Of a stretch of DNA of 55,500 bases, positions 7,052 to 14,702 are shown piece by piece; the stretch's first letter is position 1; every line of letters starts with the position of its first letter. A program made the translations under genes and the position numbers. Origin of the DNA: Treponema sp. (GTDB lineage Bacteria > Spirochaetota > Spirochaetia > Treponematales > Breznakiellaceae); NCBI GenBank assembly GCA_031265845.1, contig JAISCC010000156.1:1-55500 (forward strand). Reading direction: 5' to 3'. The notes below the pieces were generated by a model. It was not told the DNA's origin, searched no databases, and saw only the letters and a program-made list of their open reading frames with translations.

Positions 7052-9199
7052 TTACCAGCCCGAGGGAGCATTACCTATAACCTTATTTGTTACAGTGAAT
7101 GTCATTATCTCCCTGGTACCGGCGCTACCGTTGACGTTGGTAGGTATCACCACAGAATACGTCTTAGGAGTTGATGTCGTGTTCAGGTTCTCCAACGCGG
7201 ACTTTGTGAACTGGGCAACGTAAGCATACTGTGGAACGTTGTTATCAAGAGCGCCGGTGCTTGCGGTGACTCTGCTAATGGTTGATGAGGTTAGGATGGT
7301 GCTTGTATCTGTGGAGAGTACCACAATCGCATCCGCTCCATCAAGCAGCTTCAGATAGGGATTATCACCGCTCTGGGTTCCTTCCACATAAACCGCTTTA
7401 ACGGTATCCGCATTGTTTGTAGTGTACTTGTAGTTATACGAGTACGAGGCGCTAGGCGCCGAAACATACCCAGTCTTGTCTTGGGTAGTAAGCGTTTTTA
7501 TCGTAGTTCCTTTAGTTGAAGTCAGTACCACGTGGTATGTATAGAACTTGCCGAGCCAGGTAACGTCGCCAGCGTCTATATAGCCGTCGCCGGAGAGCGT
7601 GTCGAATGACACCTTTGTAGCGCCGTTTATCGGGCTCGCCGTCCATACGCCAACCGGCTTGCCATTCGTAAGCTTATCCACCTCCACCCGATAGATGTCC
7701 GCGCTAAAGGTCTCCTCTGGATAAGCGTCGGTTGCATCAAGCGAAATCTGAATGCTGTACACATTTACTGGCGCGGCGCTCGCGGATATGTAGTTTACGA
7801 AGGGCGTGTACGCTCCGGTGTTGACGGGGGCAGTCTTCTCGGATGAAAGTCCGCCTTTACTTGCGGTCAGCTTGTAGCGGTAGGAGGCGCGTATAGCAGG
7901 CGTGTCAACCCATGTGTAGGATGTGCCGGCGTTTGTGCCGCCCGATACCGCTGTGTAGGCGCCAATAGACTCCGGCTCTGTGGCGTCAGCGGTCGCATAC
8001 ACGGCCTCCGCCCGCTCCAGAATGAGCGTTTCGCCGTTTTGGGCGTCCACGTTAATCGTAAGATACGGATTCCCGGCAGCGTCTTTGGTCTGAACAATGT
8101 TGCTGGTGCTAAAGGTTGTGGCGATATTCTGGACGATGGCATCCGTTATCTTTGTTGCCAGCCCGGATTTCGCCTCGCTCTCTGTATTTTTGGCGACAAT
8201 GCCATAGATGTACCGTTTGGATGTGTCGTCTACGCTGTCGGTGAGCGTGTAGACGTTTCCATCTTTCTTTTTGGAGGCCGTGTCAATTGACTTCCATTCG
8301 CCGAGCGTCGCTCCGGGCCAAGCAGCCTCGTAGCCGTCGAATTTGACGCCCTCCTTCCACTCCGTGAATTCAATAGAGCCGCTGATCAATTCGGCTCTCC
8401 AAATGTCATAGGCATCCGCGCCGTCTATGGCGGTCCATGTGAGAGTGTAGATTCCGGTTGCGGCGGGCGTTACTTTGAAGTCGTAAGCGCCCGGAAGTCT
8501 AGAGCCGGTTCCGGTGAACGTCTTAGACCCCTCCGCGCTCTTATAATACTCCTGCTCATCCCATTTCACGGTTATTTTTACAGTGGTGTCGCCGCCCATG
8601 AAGGGTATCGTCTGCCGTTTCAGCGAGGTTCCTTCTATTGGGTATAGGTTATACACCAACGGGACTGTTCCGTCGCTGTATACATAATAAACGGAGTAGT
8701 TGAGATTCGCGTCTCCTGTCCAGGTCACCTCTAATTTGTCTTGGCCTCCATATACAATCGGCTTGAAGGCGATGTCTACAGGCGCTGCGACCACATCGGC
8801 GGCATCCCTCCCGGGAATAACTGCGGTTACATCGGTCGTCGCCTCGCCGTTGCGCAGATCGCTTCCGCTCTTGGCGACCACCGTGTAGGTGTATTTGCGT
8901 TCGTTAACCAACGGGTTGGTGAAGCCGACTTTGTCCGCATAATAAGGCGTGGTCGGGGCGAACGTCTTCACCTCTCCCGTCACGGTGTCCTTGCGGGTCA
9001 CCTCATAGCCGTCCTTGGCGTCTTTCACCACGTCCCATGTAATCACGTTGATTCCGGGTTGGGCCGTCGCCTTCAGGTTTTTCGGCGCGGAGATGGGTTC
9101 GTAGTCGTTCGAAATCACCTGACTTCCTCCGTCGCAACCAGCAAAAATCATGGCGAACAGCGAAACTGCCGCCACCGAAAGATAAAGGGCTTTTTTCAT
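7052..9199 (-). CDS. Surface lipoprotein A, FN3-like repeats
   Basis: A 715-aa predicted lipoprotein. The signal peptide MKKALYLSVAAVSLFAMIFAGC ends in a loose spirochaetal lipobox (F-A-G-C, Cys 22). The mature part is beta-rich, with repeated FN3-like cues (INVITWDVVKDAKDGYEVTRKD, IYTLTWTAIDGADAYDIWRAE, and aromatic/YTYTVVAKSGS strands), so several Ig/FN3-like domains are likely. The ATG at 9199 is fixed by an AAGGAGAGG ribosome site and the signal peptide; the frame stays open upstream past 9331 to the poly-C tract, which matters for the leader model. It is a paralogue of the gene at 14703-16853, sharing N-terminus, domain plan, leader and terminator. Probably exported and surface-exposed; function unknown. 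Confidence 0.85.
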   Translation of the reverse strand: MKKALYLSVAAVSLFAMIFAGCDGGSQVISNDYEPISAPKNLKATAQPGINVITWDVVKDAKDGYEVTRKDTVTGEVKTFAPTTPYYADKVGFTNPLVNERKYTYTVVAKSGSDLRNGEATTDVTAVIPGRDAADVVAAPVDIAFKPIVYGGQDKLEVTWTGDANLNYSVYYVYSDGTVPLVYNLYPIEGTSLKRQTIPFMGGDTTVKITVKWDEQEYYKSAEGSKTFTGTGSRLPGAYDFKVTPAATGIYTLTWTAIDGADAYDIWRAELISGSIEFTEWKEGVKFDGYEAAWPGATLGEWKSIDTASKKKDGNVYTLTDSVDDTSKRYIYGIVAKNTESEAKSGLATKITDAIVQNIATTFSTSNIVQTKDAAGNPYLTINVDAQNGETLILERAEAVYATADATEPESIGAYTAVSGGTNAGTSYTWVDTPAIRASYRYKLTASKGGLSSEKTAPVNTGAYTPFVNYISASAAPVNVYSIQISLDATDAYPEETFSADIYRVEVDKLTNGKPVGVWTASPINGATKVSFDTLSGDGYIDAGDVTWLGKFYTYHVVLTSTKGTTIKTLTTQDKTGYVSAPSASYSYNYKYTTNNADTVKAVYVEGTQSGDNPYLKLLDGADAIVVLSTDTSTILTSSTISRVTASTGALDNNVPQYAYVAQFTKSALENLNTTSTPKTYSVVIPTNVNGSAGTREIMTFTVTNKVIGNAPSGW

Positions 9200-9223
9200 A
9201 AGTTTCCTCTCCTTATTAAAGTC

Positions 9224-9279
9224 GGGAGCCAAGACTTGGCGTGGCTCCCATAAAATATATGGATGCGGATAATCCGCAT
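9224..9279 (-). promoter_or_regulatory. Conserved 5'-UTR hairpins of lipoprotein A
   Basis: GGGAGCCA (9224-9231) pairs with TGGCTCCC (9242-9249) just upstream of the Shine-Dalgarno, and a second palindrome, ATGCGGAT/ATCCGCAT, lies at 9263-9279. Both structures are kept in paralogous locus B (16877-16902 and 16916-16932), which supports a role for RNA structure. Confidence 0.6.
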
Positions 9280-9327
9280 TCCGCGACGCGCTTTGGGCGC
9301 GGGGCAGACTGAGTGGAGGCTCCCGTT

Positions 9328-9537
9328 TCAAGGGCGCGAAGCGAAGCTCGGCGCGTGGAAAACGGGCGCGAAGAGGAAACGACGCGTTGCGTCTAAAGAG
9401 AGGCTCAAAGAGTGTTTGTATAATATAAGACGATGTATGGAACGTGCGAGCGTACTTAAATATGGGGGGGGGGGGGGGGGGCTTGTTTTGGTTATTTGCA
9501 CCGTTTTCTTCAAGCTCTTCACTGTTTGGTAAACCAT
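9328..9537 (-). CDS. Leader ORF A with poly-C tract
   Basis: A short ORF on the lipoprotein A transcript. The ATG at 9537 is preceded by TAGGAGGAAACGG, a strong Shine-Dalgarno at good spacing. It encodes MVYQTVKSLKKTVQITKTSP and then a run of prolines from a C18 tract (9464-9481). In the sequenced phase it ends at 9328 (69 aa), 129 nt before the lipoprotein ATG. One inserted C (or two deleted) would put it in frame with the lipoprotein, whose frame has no stop back to the tract; one deleted C gives an immediate stop at 9456. The start is conserved in locus B (MVYKTVRSLKK), which argues that it is translated. Confidence 0.55.
   Translation of the reverse strand: MVYQTVKSLKKTVQITKTSPPPPPPYLSTLARSIHRLILYKHSLSLSLDATRRFLFAPVFHAPSFASRP
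9464..9481. repeat. Poly-G/C tract, 18 nt
   Basis: Eighteen consecutive G (C on the transcribed sense strand) inside leader ORF A, about 140 nt downstream of the predicted transcription start. Tracts of this length are prone to slipped-strand mispairing. The counted length may also be limited by sequencing accuracy. Confidence 0.9.
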
Positions 9538-9628
9538 CCGTTTCCTCCTAAAAAAAATTTGCTGGAAAGCCGCGGCGTCCGTTTCTGAAAATGGATCGGC
9601 TTCTTTCACAACAGGCGTTATGGCTAAT

Positions 9629-9657
9629 ACTATACCGCATGTTTTTTGAAAAGTCAA
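9629..9657 (-). promoter_or_regulatory. Sigma-70 promoter of lipoprotein locus A
   Basis: On the minus strand TTGACT (9652-9657), 17-bp spacer, TATAGT (9629-9634). The predicted start is near 9622, giving a 5' UTR of about 420 nt that contains the leader ORF. The element is identical in both hexamers and in spacer length to that of locus B. Confidence 0.8.
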
Positions 9658-9735
9658 TCTTTTTCAAAAAAAATATGAAAAAATGTGATTATTTTCTCGT
9701 ACGCGTGATGATATACGCAAGACGCTGGCGTCGCG

Positions 9736-9805
9736 TGCGGCTTGCTACACAACCAACACCCGCGCCGCTGGCGATAACCGCGAGCCGGTCTTCCTCAGTA
9801 CGCAG
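9736..9805 (-). pseudogene. pyrC remnant beside lipoprotein locus A
   Basis: Positions 9736-9768 match the 3' end of pyrC including its stop codon (17391-17423). Positions 9762-9805 match an internal pyrC block (17776-17828) with a 9-bp deletion. The two blocks join at the shared heptamer GCGCCGC, as expected for a deletion between short direct repeats. The intact gene lies at 17400-18695. This shows that the lipoprotein locus was duplicated together with the neighbouring pyrC end. Confidence 0.8.
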
Positions 9806-9813
9806 AGGTGAAA

Positions 9814-10659
9814 TCACCCGCCCCACGCCAGTTTTGTGCGAAGCGCCTCGTAGAAGTTTCGCCGCCCTACAGCGACAAGGGTCGCGTAATAAGGGGCTTT
9901 TTGTATAAAAATCTTGTCTCCGGGAGCGAGCGGCACAGTCACTTGTCCATCCAGGGACAGCAGTACGCCGCTTCTCTGTTCTTCTTCTATTTCGATGATG
10001 ATGGTTTCAGCCGGGGGCAACACGAAAGGACGGTTCGACAGGGTGAAGGGGCAGATGGGGTTTATGATGACGGCTTCCATTTCAGGATCAATGATGGGAC
10101 CGTTTGCGGCTGCGGAATACGCGGTGGAACCAGTGGGCGTGGCGGCGATAAGTCCGTCTGAGCGATAATTGCCAAGCGAGATTTCCCCGCTTCCGCCGGA
10201 AGTCTTTACGCAGAGCCGGATGACTTTGGCAATGCCGGACGAGGAGACAACCGCGTCATTCAGGCAGGAGCCGCGTTCTATAACCGCGCCGCGCCGTTCC
10301 ACCCGCACTTCAAGCATGAGCCGTTTTGAAATGTCTGCGGAGCCCGCTAAAAACCGGTCGAAGACCGGCGTCCACCCGTCATGCGGTATTGAGGCGATAA
10401 AGCCCAGGGTTCCCATGTTTATGGGAAAGACGGGTATTCCCAGGGCGGAGACGGTGCGCGCCGCGTACAGCACGGTGCCGTCCCCGCCGAGGCTGAACGC
10501 CAGGCCGTACGCGGCGTCAACAGGCTCTTTGTCCGTGTCTTTGAAAGAAAAAAAACGGTATTCAATGCCGCGATCCGCGAGTTTCTCGGCGATTTCCAGC
10601 GCGGTTACGGACGCCAAGTCTTTGTGCGGATTTACAAACAGCAAAACTTTTTTCAGCAT
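9814..10659 (-). CDS. nadK: NAD kinase
   Basis: A 281-aa NAD kinase, cytoplasmic, converting NAD to NADP with ATP or polyphosphate. Visible motifs are the GGDGT nucleotide loop at residues 58-62, the catalytic LNDAVV (NE/D motif), YRSDGLIAATPTGSTAYSAAANGPI, and ICPFTLSNRPFVLP. It overlaps the upstream methyltransferase stop by 7 bp and is the last gene of a four-gene minus-strand operon; its stop is next to the pyrC remnant. Confidence 0.96.
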   Translation of the reverse strand: MLKKVLLFVNPHKDLASVTALEIAEKLADRGIEYRFFSFKDTDKEPVDAAYGLAFSLGGDGTVLYAARTVSALGIPVFPINMGTLGFIASIPHDGWTPVFDRFLAGSADISKRLMLEVRVERRGAVIERGSCLNDAVVSSSGIAKVIRLCVKTSGGSGEISLGNYRSDGLIAATPTGSTAYSAAANGPIIDPEMEAVIINPICPFTLSNRPFVLPPAETIIIEIEEEQRSGVLLSLDGQVTVPLAPGDKIFIQKAPYYATLVAVGRRNFYEALRTKLAWGG

Positions 10660-11684
10660 GGCGCCTCCTCAAAAACCCAACACGCCGGGATTTTTTTGCC
10701 TCTAAAATCCTCGTCCCGCGCTTGTTCGGTGAGATCGCGGGATGTGAAGCGATTTTTCAGCGGCTCGTCCGCAAGCGCGAAACGCCGCGCATTCGTCGAA
10801 AAATAGAGGGCGCCGCCCGAATTCAGCAGTGTCAGGCATGTTGCGATGAGGCTTTGATAATCGCGGTTCACGTCAAAGTCGGAAGCCATTTTTTTTGAAT
10901 TGGAGAATACCGGCGGATCGAGGATGATAATGTCCCATGTACGCCTCTTTTTCACCGCTTCATCAAGAAAACGGAGCGCGTCGGCGCGGATAAGGCGAAA
11001 GGGCGGAAGGGCGTTTGGTGAAGAAAAGAGCGCTTCCTGCGGCACGGATTCAGCCCGCAAGCCGTTGAGCGCGAAATTCACCTTCGCCCAGTCGAGATAG
11101 GTGTTGGATAGGTCAACCGAGTCCACCTCCACATTCCCTCCCGCAGCCGCATACAGGGAAAAAGCCGCCGTATAGCAAAAAAGATTCAACACTTTTGCGC
11201 CGTTGCGCTTCGCCACAGCCTGCCGAATCAAAAGCCGGAGCTTCCTTCTATCCAAAAAAAGTCCGGTGTCAAGGTAATCCGAAAGATTTGTTCTAAAAAC
11301 AAGCCCCTGTTCCATCACATCAACAAAAAAATTATGATGAACAAGTCTGGTGTATTGATTGGATCCCCGCTGTCTTTTGCGGATTTTCAAAAATATGCGT
11401 CCAACCGGGATAGAGAGTGCGCGCGCCGCGGCTTCCGTCATTGCGTTAAGCCAGAGCGCTTCTTCGCCCTCGTCTTTTTCATAAGGGCGCTCAAAGAGAG
11501 CGCCGCATAGGGCGTCATTGTAGAGGTCGATCTGCAAAGGGATTTCGGGAATATCCCTGTCGTAGAGCCTGAACGCATTGACGCCAATACGCGACGCCCA
11601 TTTTTTAAGGTGTTTTTGCCTTTTGGCGAGACGATTGAAAAGCATTTCCGCCTGACGCGCGGTTTTCTGATCGCTGCGCTCCAT
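10653..11684 (-). CDS. RlmK-like class I rRNA methyltransferase
   Basis: A 343-aa SAM-dependent methyltransferase resembling the C-terminal (RlmK) half of bifunctional RlmKL, which makes m7G in 23S rRNA. Matching segments in order: MLFNRLAKRQKHLKKWASRIGVNAFRLYD-type N-terminus, KIRKRQRGSNQYTRL, LSDYLDTGLFLDRRKLR, the SAM motif LNLFCYTAAFSLYAAAGG, SVDLSNTYLDWAKVNFALNG, and the catalytic LDPPVFSNSKKM loop with FDVNRDYQ. The RlmL N-terminal THUMP half is absent, so it is a stand-alone form. It lies 9 bp after deaD and overlaps nadK. Confidence 0.85.
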   Translation of the reverse strand: MERSDQKTARQAEMLFNRLAKRQKHLKKWASRIGVNAFRLYDRDIPEIPLQIDLYNDALCGALFERPYEKDEGEEALWLNAMTEAAARALSIPVGRIFLKIRKRQRGSNQYTRLVHHNFFVDVMEQGLVFRTNLSDYLDTGLFLDRRKLRLLIRQAVAKRNGAKVLNLFCYTAAFSLYAAAGGNVEVDSVDLSNTYLDWAKVNFALNGLRAESVPQEALFSSPNALPPFRLIRADALRFLDEAVKKRRTWDIIILDPPVFSNSKKMASDFDVNRDYQSLIATCLTLLNSGGALYFSTNARRFALADEPLKNRFTSRDLTEQARDEDFRGKKIPACWVFEEAPC

Positions 11685-11693
11685 GCCGACAGG

Positions 11694-13715
11694 TCAACCC
11701 CTCTCAAGCGCCTTCTTTATAATAGGCTCGTTTTGAGCCTTGCGGGAATAGTCGATAGCCCGCAACGCCGCTCCTTCGGGCATGGTGGCGAAGGCGCAAA
11801 AATCTTTCATTTCGATGCCATCAACCATGCGCCCGGGTATATTGCCCGCGCGTGAAAGAAGTTGCGCCACATCGCGGGCGGAGGCGCCATGCTGCCGCCC
11901 AAGCCCCACATAGACCCGCACGGCGCCGCTTGCCACGGAGAAATCCGGTGCGAAATTCGCATGGCGGGAGGCGCCGTCCGCAAAGCGGGGCGCTTTCCGA
12001 TCATGCCGAATCGCCGAATGCCTTGAATGTTTTTTATCGTATTTTTCATACGCGCCGCCGTGTGAAACCCCATGCACAGGCGCAACCCGCTCCGATTGCT
12101 CTTGAAATTCCATGATCGCTCCGTAGCGCGAAGGCTCCAACTGTTCGCCATAGGACAGAGTGACCAGCGCCTGCACCGCTTTTTCAGCGCCTAATTTTTC
12201 TATCAATTCCTTGCTGATCGCCGCAATCGGATCCGAGAGAAGCAGGGAGACAGCCGACGTTGCGCCAGCCGTTGCGCCAGCCGCCGCAACCGCCACGTCT
12301 GTTGGAGAGGCGGTTTCCACCGGAACGGAGGAACCTTCTCCCGCAACCGCGACCGCGTTCTCAACGCCCTGTTCCACGATTTTAGCGGATTCATCCTCAT
12401 TCTGTATATTCTGTATGAGATCATCAGCTTCCGTTGCCCACGCCTCTATGACGGAACTCACGATCCGGCGTTTCATGGCTTTCATCACGGCTTTCACGTG
12501 GGGAACCTTGGTAAAGACAATGGGAGAGCCAAGAAGCCGTTCCATGTTGCGCGAAAGGAATTTTATGCGCTGGCGCTCGGAAGGAAGGGCGAGACTGACA
12601 GCTTTGCCCCGGCGCCCGGCCCGTCCCGTTCTGCCGATGCGGTGAATGTAGATTTCCTTATCATTGGGCAGATCAAAATTGATGACGTGAGTAAGACGCT
12701 CTATATCAAGCCCCCGCGCCGCGACATCGGTCGCCACAAGGATTTTGGTCAGCTTTGAACGGAATCTACGCAACGTCCGCTCGCGCGCCTCTTGGGAAAG
12801 ATCGCCGTGTATGGCTTCGGCAGGATACCCATTTTCCACCAGACGGTGCGCCAGCTCATCCGCGCCTATTTTGGTCGCGCAGAAAACCAGCGCGTAAAAA
12901 TCGTCCGCCGCGTCTATAATGCGGCGCAGGGCTTCCAAACGGTCTTCTTTCTTGATCACCAGATAAAACTGATCCACCGCCGGCTTTTCGTCTTCGGGAG
13001 CCGCGTCTTCCAAAATCTCCACCTCGCCGATATAATCCCGTACGATTTTTAGGATAGGCTCCGGCATGGTCGCGGAAAAAAGCCCCACTCTGCGTTCCGG
13101 TTTCACCGCCTTGAGAATGGTTTCAATGTCCTCAAAAAAGCCCATGTCGAGCATTTCATCGGCTTCGTCCAGAATAAAATAGTCAACCGCGGAAAGATCA
13201 AGCGCTTTGCGGTCCATTAAATCCATAACCCGCCCCGGAGTGCCGGCGACTATTTCCGTGCCCCGTTTAAGCTCGAATATCTGGTTTCGGATAGACGCCC
13301 CGCCGTATACCGCGGTAATGCGCGGAAACTGCCGCGTGGTGAGCGAAGCGATCTCTTTGCAAATCTGCTGACACAGCTCTCGCGTCGGCGTAAGGATGAG
13401 GGCGCGCGGGGCATGCGTTCCGGTTGTGAGTTTTTCCACAAGCGGTATGCCAAACGCCGCTGTTTTTCCGGTGCCGGTGCGGGCTTTCACCACCAAATGC
13501 CCCTCGTCCGCGAGCAAGCGCGGCAAACTTATGGCCTGAATAGGCGTGGGCGCGGTGAAGCCCTTGTTTTTCAACGCCTCAATCACCGCATCGGACAACC
13601 CGAATTCCGCGCCGAAACCAGCGGCGCCAAAACCAGCGGCATCAGAGCCATCGGCGCTGAAACCGGTAGCGCCATCGGCGGCGCCTGCGGTTTCGATAAT
13701 CATGTTACTGTTCAT
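11694..13715 (-). CDS. deaD: DEAD-box RNA helicase, DeaD/CsdA type
   Basis: A 673-aa ATP-dependent RNA helicase for ribosome assembly and RNA turnover. Helicase core: Q motif TPIQ, Walker A ARTGTGKT (78-85), PTRELC, GTPGR, DEAD at 183-186, SAT, VATDVAARGLDIE and HRIGRTGRAGR. A low-complexity Ala/Gly/Thr-rich linker follows at about 440-500. The C-terminal segment, VRVYVGLGRQHGASARDVAQ followed by LLSRAGNIPGRMVDGIEM, is a DbpA-type RNA-binding domain. The N-terminus (1-35) is an unusual Gly/Ala-rich extension. The start ATG overlaps the upstream methyltransferase stop (ATGA), so the two are translationally coupled. Confidence 0.94.
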   Translation of the reverse strand: MNSNMIIETAGAADGATGFSADGSDAAGFGAAGFGAEFGLSDAVIEALKNKGFTAPTPIQAISLPRLLADEGHLVVKARTGTGKTAAFGIPLVEKLTTGTHAPRALILTPTRELCQQICKEIASLTTRQFPRITAVYGGASIRNQIFELKRGTEIVAGTPGRVMDLMDRKALDLSAVDYFILDEADEMLDMGFFEDIETILKAVKPERRVGLFSATMPEPILKIVRDYIGEVEILEDAAPEDEKPAVDQFYLVIKKEDRLEALRRIIDAADDFYALVFCATKIGADELAHRLVENGYPAEAIHGDLSQEARERTLRRFRSKLTKILVATDVAARGLDIERLTHVINFDLPNDKEIYIHRIGRTGRAGRRGKAVSLALPSERQRIKFLSRNMERLLGSPIVFTKVPHVKAVMKAMKRRIVSSVIEAWATEADDLIQNIQNEDESAKIVEQGVENAVAVAGEGSSVPVETASPTDVAVAAAGATAGATSAVSLLLSDPIAAISKELIEKLGAEKAVQALVTLSYGEQLEPSRYGAIMEFQEQSERVAPVHGVSHGGAYEKYDKKHSRHSAIRHDRKAPRFADGASRHANFAPDFSVASGAVRVYVGLGRQHGASARDVAQLLSRAGNIPGRMVDGIEMKDFCAFATMPEGAALRAIDYSRKAQNEPIIKKALERG

Positions 13716-14494
13716 ACAACTCCTATAGTGAGCGGCTTCATTGACCGTGTGACGATATATTCAGGCGCGTATTCCCGCAACACGCCCTCATTACCGTAGT
13801 CTTCATACAGATCGGTCAACATAAAACCGGCTTTTAATTGTCCGCCTATTTGTTCTTCCAGAGAATGGCTGAATTGAATGGTATCGTATTCCCAATTTAT
13901 TTTTTCATATAATGTATGATCTTTTAATGGATTATACGGCAGTTTATTCACAACGACGAGCGGCGGTTTTTCGATGTCGTCAAATAAATAACATATCCCG
14001 TTGCCCATGCCCGCCAATAAAACGCCGCCTTTTTTCAATACGCGGAAACATTCATTCCAGACATGGCGGACATCTTCCACATAACAATTCGACACCGGAT
14101 GAAATATAACGTCAAACATTTCATCGGAAAACGGGAAACGCTCCGTCATATCCGCTTTAACGATAGTTATTGGATACGATTCCCGCTCCGCGACATATTG
14201 TTCAGCCGCAAGCTGCTCATCCGAATAGTCAAGCGCGACGCAATCCGCTCCCAGCGCCGCGAAAACAGGCATTTGTTGACCGCCGCCAGAGGCGAGCCCC
14301 AGCAGGCGTTTTCCCTTCAGCGAAGGAAACCATTCTTTAGGAACAAATTTATTCGGCGACAGCAATACATTGCATTCGCCGTTTTTTGCTTTCACGAATT
14401 CTTCATGCCCAATGGGTTTTCCCCATTGCCAGCCGTCTTTCACCCATTTGTTGATCATCTTGATGTTCAAATCCGTGTACTTTTGCCGCTCCAT
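13712..14494 (-). CDS. Class I SAM-dependent methyltransferase
   Basis: A 260-aa methyltransferase of the general methyltransferase-11 type. It begins MERQKYTDLNIKMINKWV and contains the glycine-rich SAM loop LLGLASGGGQQMPVFAALGADC with the acidic CVALDYSDEQLA, DVIFHPVSNCYVEDV and ECFRVLKKGGVLLAGMG. The substrate is unknown. The first gene of the operon deaD-rlmK-nadK, it is expressed from a consensus promoter whose start site coincides with this ATG. Longer in-frame starts lie inside the promoter. Confidence 0.8.
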   Translation of the reverse strand: MERQKYTDLNIKMINKWVKDGWQWGKPIGHEEFVKAKNGECNVLLSPNKFVPKEWFPSLKGKRLLGLASGGGQQMPVFAALGADCVALDYSDEQLAAEQYVAERESYPITIVKADMTERFPFSDEMFDVIFHPVSNCYVEDVRHVWNECFRVLKKGGVLLAGMGNGICYLFDDIEKPPLVVVNKLPYNPLKDHTLYEKINWEYDTIQFSHSLEEQIGGQLKAGFMLTDLYEDYGNEGVLREYAPEYIVTRSMKPLTIGVV

Positions 14495-14500
14495 TGCGGT

Positions 14501-14529
14501 ATTATACGATATCGTGCGGTTTTTGTCAA
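14501..14529 (-). promoter_or_regulatory. Consensus promoter, predicted leaderless start
   Basis: On the minus strand a perfect TTGACA (14524-14529), 17-bp spacer and a perfect TATAAT (14501-14506). Six nucleotides separate the -10 box from ATG at 14494, so the expected +1 is the A of the start codon. There is no Shine-Dalgarno. Confidence 0.85.
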
Positions 14530-14586
14530 TGACGGGGAGTCGCATACGGGCGTGTTGCGCGTGGACAGGGACTGCGCGGCGTCCGG

Positions 14587-14623
14587 CTAAAAAAAAAGCG
14601 GATCGCCTTGTGGACGATCCGCT
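14587..14623 (-). terminator. Terminator of lipoprotein locus B
   Basis: On the minus strand AGCGGATCG (14615-14623) pairs with CGATCCGCT (14597-14605), with further G-U pairing inward, followed by nine U. It is nearly identical to the terminator at 6905-6939, and the sequence up to the lipoprotein stop is shared as well (ACTATAGGAGGCTTCGCAA). Confidence 0.85.
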
Positions 14624-14702
14624 TTCGATTTTTTACTTGGGTTTATGTTTTTTTACTATAGGAGGCTTCGCAAGCGTTCAATACGCATATCCCGCCATGC
14701 TA

